Shown here piece after piece: positions 18,606 to 27,310 of a DNA stretch of 64,000 nt (within the stretch, counting starts at the first letter, position 1; every line of letters starts with the position of its first letter). The notes below the pieces were generated by a model that saw nothing but the letters and a program-made list of their open reading frames with translations, searched no databases and was not told the DNA's origin. Position numbers and translations under genes: made by a program. This stretch comes from an uncultured Caulobacteraceae bacterium (GTDB taxonomy: Bacteria > Pseudomonadota > Alphaproteobacteria > Caulobacterales > Caulobacteraceae). The stretch covers positions 1 through 64,000 of the forward strand of contig CAKZPF010000002.1 in assembly GCA_937138625.1 (NCBI GenBank), read 5' to 3'.

Positions 18606-18805
18606 AGCGACAGTGAACTGATGTTGCCCACGGCAACGCCGTGGCGCGCACGACTGTGCGCCGGCGATAGCCGCCCCCGTGGAGGCGCGAGTGAAGCGCG
18701 CTATCGTGAACTGATGTTGCCCACGGCAACGCCGTGGCGCGCACGACTGTGCGCCGGCGATAGCCGCCCCCGTGGAGGCGCGAGTGAAACGAGCTGTCGT
18801 GAACT
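18606..18805. repeat. Two tandem copies of a dispersed GC-rich palindromic repeat
   Basis: A unit of about 98 bp containing GTGAACTGATGTTGCCCACG, GCCGTGGCGCGCACGACTG, GCGATAGCCGCCCCCGTGG and GCGCGAGTGAA occurs twice head to tail. The same unit appears several times in inverse orientation at 40037-40600. It contains internal inverted repeats and no gene. Confidence 0.85.
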
Positions 18806-18812
18806 GATAATG

Positions 18813-18853
18813 CTGCTGCTGGAGAGGGCTGAACTCTCGACCTCTCCCTTACC
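18813..18853 (-). pseudogene. Remnant of a tRNA-Thr 3' half
   Basis: Bases 18813-18853 match the 3' half of the intact tRNA-Thr at 18924-18998 (acceptor end, T arm and part of the anticodon stem) with a few changes, and stop at the anticodon region, after which unrelated sequence begins. The 5' half is missing, so it cannot make a tRNA. Confidence 0.75.
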
Positions 18854-18923
18854 CATAGGGTTTTCAGCCGCAACGCTAGGTGCGGCGTCCGAAAACCCAT
18901 CAAACATAGACCTTGGGAAGGGG

Positions 18924-18998
<75 letters not shown>

Positions 18999-19181
18999 AA
19001 CAAGGCCAGCGGGTTACACCAGGGGCGGTGTGAAATCAAGCCAAAGTTTGGCGTATGGGCCAGAGGGTGTCGAATTGTCTGGCTGCGGCAAAATAAGTTG
19101 TATTAAATTCTACATAATATCTGGACATTTTCGAAAAACATGCTATGCTAAGTCAAATTTTCATCAATAGAGATTCGTAAT

Positions 19182-19676
19182 ATGAACACGCCAACGCCTT
19201 TGACTCTTTCCGATAATATCCCTGTCCACGACGCCCCTGTCCGTCCGGAGTTTGACCTGGGGGTGGCCACCTGCGGCGGTCCAGGTGAGGGCAGCAAGGT
19301 GGAAACGATCAATACCTTTGTTGCGGATATCGATTTGGACCGGAAACCAGATGCAGTGACCATCAACCGCCGTTACGATGATGTTGGTGGTGAGACCTAT
19401 TATTATGAAGTGGTGTATGGGGCGTTTTCTCCTTCGTCAGCGATGACACCTATGCCACATGACCTGACCGAGGCCCGCAAAGCCGCCACTTCACAGCACT
19501 TCGAGTTGGAAAATCTGCCGGAAGGGCACGAGGCGGTGTTGCACATCCCCTTGATGTATCCAGCGGAATTGGTCGGAGGTGAATACCGCGTTGAACCCAT
19601 ACAGATGGCTGCCGACATTTATGCCAATGGGGCGGTGGAATACGTGGCCCCAAAGGGGAAGCCGTCACAATATTAA
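19182..19676 (+). CDS. Hypothetical 164-residue protein
   Basis: The frame is consistent in composition with real genes here, and the product is acidic, beta-rich by eye and lacks a signal peptide or membrane segment. The N-terminus is rich in Thr, Pro and Asn. No family is recognised. The ribosome site is weak (AGAG before ATG). The upstream 180 bp to tRNA-Thr is locally AT-rich and could hold a promoter. Confidence 0.6.
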   Translation: MNTPTPLTLSDNIPVHDAPVRPEFDLGVATCGGPGEGSKVETINTFVADIDLDRKPDAVTINRRYDDVGGETYYYEVVYGAFSPSSAMTPMPHDLTEARKAATSQHFELENLPEGHEAVLHIPLMYPAELVGGEYRVEPIQMAADIYANGAVEYVAPKGKPSQY

Positions 19677-19757
19677 GGTTGCAGAGTGTGGGCGGGGGCG
19701 TATGCCGCGTTCATAAGCATTTGACAGACCCGGGCGATATCTGCTGAGATTTTCAGC

Positions 19758-19928
19758 ATGACGTTATCACGGCCATCCTCCAAGACTTCATCGGACAAAA
19801 ACGCCCGCTTGCGCGCCGCACTACGGGCGAATTTGCGCAAGCGCAAAGCGGCGCAGAGCCCTTCGGATGATGGGGCTGAGCCCGAAAACACACACGCCTC
19901 AGACGCTCGATCCCAAACAAAGGCATAG
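19758..19928 (+). CDS. Small 56-residue basic protein upstream of murA
   Basis: ATG 19758 to TAG 19928, 2 bp before the murA start. The core ([18 protein letters not shown]) matches the small Leu/Arg/Ala-rich protein that precedes murA in many alphaproteobacteria. The product is a single basic amphipathic helix with an acidic tail. No function is known; close spacing implies co-translation with murA. Confidence 0.75.
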   Translation: MTLSRPSSKTSSDKNARLRAALRANLRKRKAAQSPSDDGAEPENTHASDARSQTKA

Positions 19929-19930
19929 AT

Positions 19931-21211
19931 ATGGATAAAATTGTCATCGAGGGGCGGCGGCCACTCGTCGGGAAAATCCCGATTTCTGGTGCGAAGAATT
20001 CGGCTATCAAACTGATGGCGGCCAGCCTGCTGACGGATGGCGAGTTGCGCCTGGATAACATGCCAAATTTGGCGGATACGCGCTTTATGGCGGATCTGCT
20101 GCGGCGGTTGGGCGCGATTGTTGAAAGGCCTGAGCCCCACACCATGACCCTGCAAGTGCCCGAGGTGGTCTCGGCGCTTGCGCCCTATGATTTGGTGCGC
20201 AAAATGCGGGCGACGTTCAATGTGTTGGGGCCGTTGTTGGCCCGCGAAGGTCACGCCAAGGTGTCGTTGCCGGGGGGCTGTGCCATCGGCGCGCGGCCGG
20301 TGGACTTGCACCTTCAGGTTCTCAAGGCTTTGGGGGCGCATATCGATTTGCACGAAGGCTATGTTTATGCCCAGGCCCCACGGGGGCTGTCGGGCGGTCG
20401 CATTGCCTTTCCCATGGTCTCGGTAGGGGCAACGGAACATGCGCTGTTGGCCGCGGTGCTGGCCAAGGGCGAAACCGTGATTGAGAACGCGGCCCGCGAG
20501 CCAGAAATCACCGACTTGGCCGAATGCCTGAACGCCATGGGGGCCAAGATCAGTGGCCTGGGCACCAGCACGCTGACGTTGCAGGGCGTGGATCGGTTGC
20601 TGGGCACCACCCACAGCGTTGTGCCCGATCGCATCGAAACCGGCACCTATGCCATCGCCGCCGCCATCACTGGCGGGGATGTGGAGCTTGTAAATACGCG
20701 CACTGATTTGCTGACGGCCTTTTTGGACAAGTTGCGGGCGGCGGGCGTGACCATCACCCAGACCCAAGGCGGCTTTCGTGTTCAGGCCGATGCCACCCAG
20801 TTGCGGGCCGTGGATGTGGAAACCGCGCCTTATCCAGGTTTTCCCACGGATTTGCAGGCGCAGTTCATGGCCCTGATGACGGTGGCCAATGGCGAGAGCC
20901 ATATTTCCGAGACCATCTTTGAAAACCGGTTTTTGCATGCGCCCGAACTGATGCGGCTGGGGGCGGATATTCATGTGCAGGGGCCCGTGGCCACGGTGCG
21001 CGGTGTGCGCACCCTTGAGGGCGCGCCGGTGATGGCGACCGATCTGCGCGCGTCTGTTAGCTTGGTGCTGGCGGGATTGGTGGCTGAGGGCAAAACCACC
21101 GTCAATCGCGTCTATCACCTGGATCGGGGCTTTGAGAATCTAGAAGAAAAATTAACCGGCTGTGGCGCACAGATTGAACGTATGAAAGAAAGCCAAACCC
21201 AGGAGGCCTAA
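19931..21211 (+). CDS. murA: UDP-N-acetylglucosamine 1-carboxyvinyltransferase
   Basis: MurA transfers enolpyruvate from PEP to UDP-GlcNAc, the first committed step of peptidoglycan synthesis. At 426 residues it has the normal length; the start of the mature fold is seen in [18 protein letters not shown] and the catalytic Cys in [16 protein letters not shown] (about residue 117), the residue attacked by fosfomycin. The order small ORF-murA-DUF2948-UPF0262 is typical of the class, except that hisD, often found between the last two, is absent. Confidence 0.97.
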   Translation: MDKIVIEGRRPLVGKIPISGAKNSAIKLMAASLLTDGELRLDNMPNLADTRFMADLLRRLGAIVERPEPHTMTLQVPEVVSALAPYDLVRKMRATFNVLGPLLAREGHAKVSLPGGCAIGARPVDLHLQVLKALGAHIDLHEGYVYAQAPRGLSGGRIAFPMVSVGATEHALLAAVLAKGETVIENAAREPEITDLAECLNAMGAKISGLGTSTLTLQGVDRLLGTTHSVVPDRIETGTYAIAAAITGGDVELVNTRTDLLTAFLDKLRAAGVTITQTQGGFRVQADATQLRAVDVETAPYPGFPTDLQAQFMALMTVANGESHISETIFENRFLHAPELMRLGADIHVQGPVATVRGVRTLEGAPVMATDLRASVSLVLAGLVAEGKTTVNRVYHLDRGFENLEEKLTGCGAQIERMKESQTQEA

Positions 21212-21214
21212 GCC

Positions 21215-21652
21215 ATGGCCGAGTATCGGCCTTTGAAAGTGCGCGCCTGTGATGCCGAAGATGTACAGATCTTGGCGGCTTTGTTCCAAGATGGCCTTTT
21301 TCGTTGCCAAGACCTGGAATTCGATGCCCAGGCCCGCACCTTGACCATACGTTTCAATCGCTTTTGTCACGAGTGTGAAGACGCGGGGCAACGTGTGATC
21401 AGTGCCCTGCAAGTGGGCCAGGTGTTGGGCCTGAAATCCAAGGGTTTGGTTCAGGCGAAAGACACACAAGGGCAAAACTCATTTTATATGCTGTTGGATA
21501 TGCTGTTGCACACAGAAGGTGATGATCCAGAACTGCGCCTGATTTGTGCCGAGGATGTCGAGTTGCGCCTAAAGATTGAAGAGATCGACATCATCGCCTG
21601 TGATCTGTCACCGCCCTGGCGCACCAAGCGCCCCCCCCAGCATGATGAGTAG
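21215..21652 (+). CDS. DUF2948 family protein
   Basis: The 145-residue product opens with LKVRACDAEDVQILAALFQDG, the DUF2948 signature, and has the family length. It sits 3 bp after murA and 3 bp before the UPF0262 gene, so the three are an operon. The molecular role is unknown; conservation next to murA in alphaproteobacteria suggests an envelope or housekeeping link. Confidence 0.9.
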   Translation: MAEYRPLKVRACDAEDVQILAALFQDGLFRCQDLEFDAQARTLTIRFNRFCHECEDAGQRVISALQVGQVLGLKSKGLVQAKDTQGQNSFYMLLDMLLHTEGDDPELRLICAEDVELRLKIEEIDIIACDLSPPWRTKRPPQHDE

Positions 21653-21655
21653 TAT

Positions 21656-22147
21656 ATGAGCATCAATACCAAAGACGGTGACAGCCCCGAGCTGACCGGC
21701 CGTCTGGAGGCGGTGACCGTGTTGCCCCATGGCTCGCGGCCTGTGCCTGATGATGTGGCCCGCACACGGGGGCGTCTGATCACCGATATCCTGAAGGCCA
21801 ACCAGTTTATGTTGGTGGAACACAAAGCCGTTGAGGTGTGTCGTCTGACCTTGGGCCTGGAGCACGGGCGTGTGCTGTGGCAGGTGTCGTGTGACGAGGA
21901 GGTCTTGCGCCGCCATTTGATGTCGATGTCGGGTGTGCGCAAAATCATCAAAGACTACAATCTGATTTGTGATCAGTATCAAAAGGCGGTGCAGGGCGCG
22001 CGCGCCCAACAGGTCGAGGCCATCGATATGGGCCGCCGGGGCGTGCACAACGAAGGGGCGGAGGCGCTGCAACAGCGCTTGGCCCACGTCATGGCCATGG
22101 ATTTTGAAACCGCGCGGCGTCTGTTTGCTTTGATCTGCACCTTGTAA
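21656..22147 (+). CDS. UPF0262 family protein
   Basis: The 163-residue protein matches UPF0262 in length and in its central region (DEEVLRRHLMSMSGVRKIIKDY) and C-terminal FETARRLFALICTL. It is cytoplasmic with no signal. Function is unknown. It is the last gene of the murA group before a 126-bp gap to infA. Confidence 0.9.
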   Translation: MSINTKDGDSPELTGRLEAVTVLPHGSRPVPDDVARTRGRLITDILKANQFMLVEHKAVEVCRLTLGLEHGRVLWQVSCDEEVLRRHLMSMSGVRKIIKDYNLICDQYQKAVQGARAQQVEAIDMGRRGVHNEGAEALQQRLAHVMAMDFETARRLFALICTL

Positions 22148-22273
22148 AGCGGTGTCGGCATTGCCCCCATTGCCTTTGGGGGGAAAGACAGATAAAAGCG
22201 CGTTTTGGGGCTGGGTGGCGTGATGCCTCCAGATACAATGACAACCGGGTTGGACGCCCAAGAAAGAGACAGT

Positions 22274-22495
22274 ATGGCCAAGGAAGAACTTCTGGAATTT
22301 CCTGGTGTGATTGTGGAACTGTTGCCCAATGCCATGTTCCGCGTGAAGCTAGACGACAATGACCACGAGATCATTGCCCACACCGCCGGCAAGATGCGCA
22401 AGAATCGCATTCGTGTGTTGGCCGGGGACAAGGTGTTGGTGGAAATGACGCCCTATGACCTGACCAAGGGGCGGATCACCTATCGTTACAAATAA
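22274..22495 (+). CDS. infA: Translation initiation factor IF-1
   Basis: IF-1 is a small OB-fold protein that binds the ribosomal A site during initiation. The 73-residue sequence starts [20 protein letters not shown] and contains the highly conserved [20 protein letters not shown] use ATG 22274; an upstream in-frame ATG at 22205 would add a non-homologous extension. The maf gene follows 4 bp later. Confidence 0.97.
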   Translation: MAKEELLEFPGVIVELLPNAMFRVKLDDNDHEIIAHTAGKMRKNRIRVLAGDKVLVEMTPYDLTKGRITYRYK

Positions 22496-22499
22496 GCCG

Positions 22500-23105
22500 A
22501 TGACGGGGCCTCTCGGCACGCCTGCGCGTTTGGTGCTGATGAGCGCAAGCCCCCGTCGGCGGGATCTGTTGGCGCAAATCGGCGTCACGCCTGACGATAT
22601 CGCGGCTGCGGATCTCGATGAAACTCCAAAACCTGCAGAACGGCCCCGCGATTTGGCGGGACGTTTGGCCTGCGCCAAAGCCGAGGCATATCCGGGCGCG
22701 GAGGCGATTGTCTTGGCGGCGGATACGGTGGTGGCCTTGGGGCGGCGCATCCTGCCCAAGGCCCAAGATCCTGATGAGGTTGCATCCTGTTTGCGCCAGC
22801 TTCAGGGCCGCAATCATCGGGTGTGGACGGGTGTGGCGGTGTGCACGCCAGATGGGCAAACCCGTCATCGGGTGGTGGAAACGCGTGTGCGTTTTGCGCC
22901 GTTGTCGCCCGATCAAATTGCGGCCTATGCCCACAGTGGCGAAGGCGAGGGCAAGGCTGGTGGCTATGGCATCCAGGGTCGGGCCGGGGCCTTTGTGCAG
23001 CAGATTGTTGGCTCATATCCCGCCGTTGTCGGTTTGCCGCTGTATGAAGCGGCGTGTCTGTTGCGCGGCGTGGGCTATCCGGTCGGCGTTTCCACGGTCT
23101 CATGA
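22500..23105 (+). CDS. maf: Maf family nucleotide pyrophosphatase
   Basis: Maf proteins hydrolyse non-canonical or canonical nucleoside triphosphates and have been linked to septum formation. Motifs visible: LMSASPRRRDLLAQIG near the N-terminus, VLAADTVVALGRRIL (catalytic Asp region) and GGYGIQGRAGAFV near residue 160. Its 201-residue length is normal. Its TGA overlaps the ATG of the next gene. Confidence 0.93.
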   Translation: MTGPLGTPARLVLMSASPRRRDLLAQIGVTPDDIAAADLDETPKPAERPRDLAGRLACAKAEAYPGAEAIVLAADTVVALGRRILPKAQDPDEVASCLRQLQGRNHRVWTGVAVCTPDGQTRHRVVETRVRFAPLSPDQIAAYAHSGEGEGKAGGYGIQGRAGAFVQQIVGSYPAVVGLPLYEAACLLRGVGYPVGVSTVS

Positions 23106-24214
23106 ACCATTTGGTGATCGCGGCCGGGCCTGTGCACACCCAAGCGGTGCTGATGAGCGATCACGGGCCCGAGCGCCTGTTTGCCGAACCGTTTGCACGC
23201 GGGCCAAGGCCTGGTGATCTGTATGGCGTGCGCATGGGGCCGCATGTGCGTGGGGCCGATGGCTGTGTCGTTGAGATGGGCGATGGGGTCTCAGGCTTTC
23301 TGACGCGGCCCAAGGGGCTGAAGCTTCAAGATTTTCTCAGTCAATATCCGGAAGGGCGCATCGTTGCCGCCGAGGTCATCAGCCCAGCACGGCCGGGCAA
23401 GCGCGCGCGTTTGCGCCCAGCCAGCGTGGCGGCCGACGCGGTGGGGCTGATGCGGGCCGCCCCGCATGGCTGGGTAGGGGAAGTGGCCCGTGCTGTGGGG
23501 TCAGTCGAGCGTGTCACTGTGAATAGGGCCGATCTGTTGGCGTCGCTGCGCGTTCTGTTCCCCCAGGCTGAGGTGGATCACCACACGGCGCGGGTGCCTA
23601 TATTTGACCATTATGACCTGCGGGAGGTGTTTGCGGAGGCTCTGGAGCCGGTCTGGCCGTTGGCCTGTGGCGGGCGGGTGATTTGGCAACCCACAGCCGC
23701 GGGGCATTGTTTTGATGTCGATACCGCAGGCGCCAATCGTCGCCAGGCCAACGTCCAGGCCGTTGCCAGTGTGCTGGACCGGGTGCGGCTGTTGAACCTG
23801 GAGGGGTTGATGATGGTGGGCTTTGTGCCGGATTCAGACGGCCAAAACGCCCTGCGGGATCAGGTGCTGCAGGCGGATCTGGGGCTGACGGTGGGCCGCT
23901 TGGATCGTTTGGGTGTGATGGCCATGACGCGCGCCCGCCAGGGCTTGGCGGTGGACGAGGTTGTGTTGCAGCCCACGGGCTGGGGTTATGGCTTGCGGCC
24001 CGAGGTGACGGTGCAAGCGGCCTGTGTGGCCTGGCAGCGGGAGGGTGCGGCGCGGCCTGGCACGCGCTTGCGGCTGCATCTGGCCCCATCCGTGATGGCG
24101 GCGTTTCTGCGCGCGCAGGCGCAGAACGAGGCTTTGCAGGCTATGCCGGTGGTGGAAGACGCGACGGTTTCTGCCTATGATGTGCGCGAGATGACCAAGG
24201 ATGACATGCGATGA
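23102..24214 (+). CDS. RNase E/G-family protein with altered active site
   Basis: At 370 residues this is a short, RNase G-like member without the Zn-link or the degradosome scaffold. An S1-like segment (GDLYGVRMGPHVRGADGCVVEMGDG) lies near residues 35-60. The DNase I-like catalytic region retains the first Asp (CFDVDTAGAN) but the second, usually in VIDFIDM, is replaced: the matching segment reads LMMVGFVPDSDG with Gly at that place. So catalysis may be weakened or lost. It is located between maf and yacG with ATGA overlaps on both sides, a conserved order in alphaproteobacteria. Confidence 0.8.
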   Translation: MNHLVIAAGPVHTQAVLMSDHGPERLFAEPFARGPRPGDLYGVRMGPHVRGADGCVVEMGDGVSGFLTRPKGLKLQDFLSQYPEGRIVAAEVISPARPGKRARLRPASVAADAVGLMRAAPHGWVGEVARAVGSVERVTVNRADLLASLRVLFPQAEVDHHTARVPIFDHYDLREVFAEALEPVWPLACGGRVIWQPTAAGHCFDVDTAGANRRQANVQAVASVLDRVRLLNLEGLMMVGFVPDSDGQNALRDQVLQADLGLTVGRLDRLGVMAMTRARQGLAVDEVVLQPTGWGYGLRPEVTVQAACVAWQREGAARPGTRLRLHLAPSVMAAFLRAQAQNEALQAMPVVEDATVSAYDVREMTKDDMR

Positions 24215-24405
24215 CCAAACCCGCCCCATGCCCCATTTGCGATGCCGCACCGCAGGCCGCTTACCGCCCGTTTTGTTCCAAGCGCTGTGCCGATGTGGAT
24301 CTGGGGCGCTGGTTGAAGGGTGCCTACGCCGTGCCTGCCGTCGAAGCTGAACCGCCCGAGGATGTGTCGCCCGCACAGCCCGCCGAGCAAGATTTTTCCA
24401 ATTAG
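24211..24405 (+). CDS. yacG: Zinc-binding protein YacG (DNA gyrase inhibitor type)
   Basis: The 64-residue protein has the four-Cys zinc site of YacG: CPIC near residue 7 and FCSKRCADVDLGRW near residue 22. YacG binds GyrB and inhibits gyrase. It overlaps the preceding gene by 4 bp (ATGA) and ends the maf operon; tRNA-Phe follows. Confidence 0.93.
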   Translation: MTKPAPCPICDAAPQAAYRPFCSKRCADVDLGRWLKGAYAVPAVEAEPPEDVSPAQPAEQDFSN

Positions 24406-24499
24406 GCAAATCGGGCATGGACAGCGGCGGCGCTGGTCGCTATAAGCGCGGCTTCTGGCGCATATTTGCGGTTTGCGATCTGTGCCAACACCATGGTGC

Positions 24500-24574
24500 G
24501 CCTGGGTAGCTCAGGGGTAGAGCAGTGGACTGAAAATCCTCGTGTCGGTGGTTCGATTCCGCCCCCAGGCACCA
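24500..24574 (+). tRNA. tRNA-Phe (anticodon GAA)
   Basis: The cloverleaf has acceptor GCCTGGG/CCCAGGC, D arm GCTC/GAGC, anticodon loop CTGAAAA and T loop TTCGATT. CCA is encoded at 24572-24574. The anticodon stem carries one T-T mismatch. Confidence 0.95.
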
Positions 24575-24583
24575 TTAAAATAG

Positions 24584-24608
24584 CGACCCCAATGGGGTCG
24601 TTTTTTTT
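24584..24608 (+). terminator. Rho-independent terminator after tRNA-Phe
   Basis: A 7-bp stem CGACCCC/GGGGTCG with a 3-nt loop is followed by eight T. Confidence 0.9.
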
Positions 24609-24690
24609 ATGGTTTTGCGGTAGGGGAGAGGGCCGCTTTTAGGGACCCCACAAGACTGACCTTCAGGTCAGCGCAGTGGGGCAAAAATGC

Positions 24691-24714
24691 CGATTCCGCC
24701 CCCAGGCACCATTA
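24691..24714 (+). repeat. Direct repeat of the tRNA-Phe 3' end (att-like)
   Basis: 24 bp at 24691-24714 are identical to 24554-24577, covering the T-loop, acceptor 3' strand, CCA and three bases beyond. Such 3'-end duplications mark site-specific integration at tRNA genes. Only 137 bp separate the two copies; no integrase is present. Confidence 0.75.
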
Positions 24715-25075
24715 TTTTGAAATGATTTCATATGGTTGTTTGATTAGTGTCGCTTGAGTCGCACTAGTAAAATCAATATTAGAAGATTTCTGAAATATCT
24801 ATTCACAGCGCTTTGGCTGTGCGTTTCAACACAAGGCTAGATGGATCTGGCTGTTTCCACGGCACTAAGATAGGTCTGATGAATGTCGGCGCGATGAGAA
24901 ACCTCTTCTTAAGGCAATCCTTTTTTCGCGCCTGATTCTTTGGACGTTTTTGGAGACACGTTTCTGCACAGACATGTGCTGAATGGTACACGGCCAGCCC
25001 AATCAAGACCATAGACTATAAGTAATAAAGTGGCTAGACTGATGGAAGCTTTGAATTCATCGGTGGTGGGCCTGT
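24715..25075. other. AT-rich spacer downstream of the tRNA-Phe repeat
   Basis: The stretch is AT-richer than its surroundings and lacks a convincing gene. A 69-codon minus-strand frame (24803-25012) has no ribosome site or recognisable product. It probably contains the promoter of the GIY-YIG-like gene. Confidence 0.5.
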
Positions 25076-25687
25076 ATGAAGAAAGAGGGAATAAGTGCGC
25101 TTTGCGACTTGACTTATAGTCTAAGTGAAGAGGCAAGGCAGGTACTGGAGCCAACTAAACTTCTGAGGCCTACTGACATATTGGCTTACATAGAAGAGAA
25201 TAAGATCGCACACGGCCTTTATGGTTGGTGGTTCGACCATGAGTTATCTAATGTGCCAAGTGGTGGATGTCTGGAGATCTGTGGCAGGCATTTGCTCTAT
25301 ATTGGTATTGCGCCCCCTAAAGATCGACCAAATCGACTGGGTTCAGCCACACCAATGAAAAGACGCCTTTGGCGCAATCATCTCTATGGATCTGTTCGCA
25401 GCTCAACACTACGCCTTTCACTGGCGGCGTTGCTTAGGGATCAGCTCAACTTTCAATTTTTCCGTGATAATCGTAACCGTGTGCGCATGGGCAAAGCGTA
25501 TGAGGATAAGCTAACGGCTTGGATGGAAGATCATGCTGGGATTTCTGTGGTCCACCATGATACGCCTTGGCAACTTGAAGAGAAGTTGGTCAGAAATGGT
25601 CCTCCATTGCCCTTGAACCTGAGTATGTCAGGACACTCGTTCAAACCTACGTTAAGTGCGCTCAGAAAGGCGCTGGGGCGCGATTAA
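25076..25687 (+). CDS. GIY-YIG-like nuclease domain protein
   Basis: The 203-residue product has a GIY-YIG-type core: HGLYGWWFD (near residue 48), LLYIGIAPP (near residue 74), an Arg-rich helix (PMKRRLWRNHLYG) and later a Glu in AYEDKLTAW. This family contains small endonucleases of mobile elements, restriction systems and repair. The gene is AT-rich, isolated, and lies just beyond a duplicated tRNA 3' end, so it is likely acquired. No partner methylase or toxin is seen. Confidence 0.75.
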   Translation: MKKEGISALCDLTYSLSEEARQVLEPTKLLRPTDILAYIEENKIAHGLYGWWFDHELSNVPSGGCLEICGRHLLYIGIAPPKDRPNRLGSATPMKRRLWRNHLYGSVRSSTLRLSLAALLRDQLNFQFFRDNRNRVRMGKAYEDKLTAWMEDHAGISVVHHDTPWQLEEKLVRNGPPLPLNLSMSGHSFKPTLSALRKALGRD

Positions 25688-25810
25688 AACCATCTACAAC
25701 CTAGCCCCAACATGCAATATGACGCGCACGTGGCGCGTTATATTGAGCCAGATGTGCCAGCTGACGAACGGCAGAGGTGCACTTCTGCATTTCTGTAAAT
25801 GCAAACACGA

Positions 25811-25839
25811 AAAAGCCCCCGGGTGGGGGCTTTTGTTTT
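25811..25839. terminator. Bidirectional rho-independent terminator
   Basis: AAAA-GCCCCC-GGGT-GGGGGC-TTTTGTTTT: a 10-bp stem including the A/T flanks. It lies between the convergent ends of the GIY-YIG-like gene (25687) and the minus-strand gene ending at 25857. Confidence 0.85.
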
Positions 25840-25856
25840 GGCGCATGTGGGTTGCC

Positions 25857-26699
25857 TTAGAACTTATAGGTGCCACCGACCGTCAAGGCGCCAAAGCGAC
25901 TGCCATTGGGGCCAATCGTGGTTTCCTGACCCAGGTTCAACTGCAGGTTTTCATTGGCATCATAGGTCACCTTCACGCCCATCTGCGAAGACCGACCCGT
26001 TAGATCAGATGGCGTTGGGGGTACAGGACCAGGCTTTGGGTTGGGGCTCGGGTGGAGGGGTTGATCCAGCAGGCCCTGCTTGCCGTATACCGAGACCGTA
26101 AGGCCATTTTCCGAGGTGTACTGCACACTGCCTGTGGCGGCAATGTTGATGTTTTCTCCGTGAGCCATGGAGTCTTTGATGGAGACATTGCTCATTTGGC
26201 CTTCTATTCCGGCAGTGGCGGTCAAGTGATTCGAGACCTGGGCAATACCGCCCGCTGCCACATGACCGACAACCGGTGTGGTGCCGTCAGGATCAGGGTT
26301 TGTGGGGGATGGCAATTGTTTTTCTTTTGCCAAGTTTGTTGCCGCCCCGGCTTCGGCGTAATAGCCAAATTTGCCTTTGCCGTCCGGCATTTCAACGTGC
26401 CGAATGCCGCCTGCAAGCTCTAAGTCATTCACCAAGCCCGTTTGGCTACGTGAAAAATCTGTTGAATAGATGGAAAAGTCTGTTGAGGCCGCGCCGTAAA
26501 CTTCGGTGTTGTCACCGATGGAATGGCTGACGCCAAGGCCGATACCGCCCTGATCGGATCTGGTGGTCACGTTGCTGGTGTCGCCGCCCATTTCAAGGGT
26601 GGCAAAAACCTCTGTACCTTCAGGGACCACTTGCAGGCCCTCGGTACTGGTTTGGCGTGGATTGTGTGCGTTGGAATTGGAAACTGGCGAACTGCCCAT
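25857..26699 (-). CDS. Outer-membrane beta-barrel-like protein without signal peptide
   Basis: The start ATG at 26699 follows AGGAGT by 8 nt; the frame runs upstream but has no site. The 280-residue product alternates polar and hydrophobic residues in strand-sized pieces, with Gly-rich turns and a Pro-rich loop (PSPNPKPGPVPPTPSD), and it ends in GGTYKF, the terminal Phe pattern of barrel proteins. Against this, its N-terminus (MGSSPVSNSNAHNPRQ) has no hydrophobic signal. It could be exported by the T3SS or be a misfolded remnant of a barrel gene. No family name can be given. Confidence 0.65.
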   Translation of the reverse strand: MGSSPVSNSNAHNPRQTSTEGLQVVPEGTEVFATLEMGGDTSNVTTRSDQGGIGLGVSHSIGDNTEVYGAASTDFSIYSTDFSRSQTGLVNDLELAGGIRHVEMPDGKGKFGYYAEAGAATNLAKEKQLPSPTNPDPDGTTPVVGHVAAGGIAQVSNHLTATAGIEGQMSNVSIKDSMAHGENINIAATGSVQYTSENGLTVSVYGKQGLLDQPLHPSPNPKPGPVPPTPSDLTGRSSQMGVKVTYDANENLQLNLGQETTIGPNGSRFGALTVGGTYKF

Positions 26700-26782
26700 G
26701 GAAACACTCCTGATATTGAAAAAATAAAATAAATACGCAAAAATGTTATACATGGCGCGGGCGATATTGGCAAGGCCGTTAT

Positions 26783-27301
26783 TTATGAATTCTGTTCGGC
26801 ACCCAGCTTTTTCCACCTTGCAAGTGCCCGGTCGCGCTTGAGTTTCGAAGCGCGCTCTAGGAAAAACACACCGTCCAGTTGGTCGATCTCGTGCTGCAGC
26901 ACGGTGGCCAGAAAGCCATCAAAGGGGCCGGATTGCGCTTGACCGTGGCGGTCAAGCCAACGCATCTCGATGCGGTCGGGGCGGCCGATTTTGACCGTGA
27001 TCCCGGGCATACTGACGCTGCCCTCGTCAAAGGTTTGCGGGCGATCCGAACGTGATGTGATCACCGGGTTGAAAAACACCTGTGGCGCTCTGGGCCCGCC
27101 CTCAGCACCGCCCAAATCCACCACCACCAGGCGTTTGAAGACCCCGGCATGACAGGCGCTCAGCCCCAGGCCTGGGGCCGCATACATCACCGCCAACAGA
27201 TCATCCGCCAGCTGGCGGGCATCATCATCAATGGTGTCAAAGGGGACAGCGACCTGGGCAAAACCAGGGTCGGGATAACGCAACAGGGTCAGGCCAGGCA
27301 T
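26783..27301 (-). CDS. Peptide deformylase-like paralogue with altered metal ligands
   Basis: The 172-residue protein aligns with peptide deformylase (removal of N-formyl from nascent Met). The usual landmarks are changed: G-x-G-L-x-A-x-Q reads GLGLSACH, EGCLS reads EGSVS (metal-binding Cys to Ser), and the HExxH helix reads HEIDQ (second His to Gln). Two of three metal ligands are therefore missing and activity is doubtful. A functional def must be elsewhere. It is 9 bp downstream of a small gene in the same operon. The overall fold is clear, so Def-like is well supported. Confidence 0.85.
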   Translation of the reverse strand: MPGLTLLRYPDPGFAQVAVPFDTIDDDARQLADDLLAVMYAAPGLGLSACHAGVFKRLVVVDLGGAEGGPRAPQVFFNPVITSRSDRPQTFDEGSVSMPGITVKIGRPDRIEMRWLDRHGQAQSGPFDGFLATVLQHEIDQLDGVFFLERASKLKRDRALARWKKLGAEQNS

Positions 27302-27310
27302 GGCGGTTGC

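Noticed and set aside
19673-21118. 481-codon minus-strand frame opposite murA
   Set aside because: It is antisense to a clear murA; His/Gln/Arg-rich composition is typical of shadow frames.
24803-25012. Minus-strand 69-codon gene in the AT-rich spacer
   Set aside because: No ribosome site, no homology visible and frame bias is weak.
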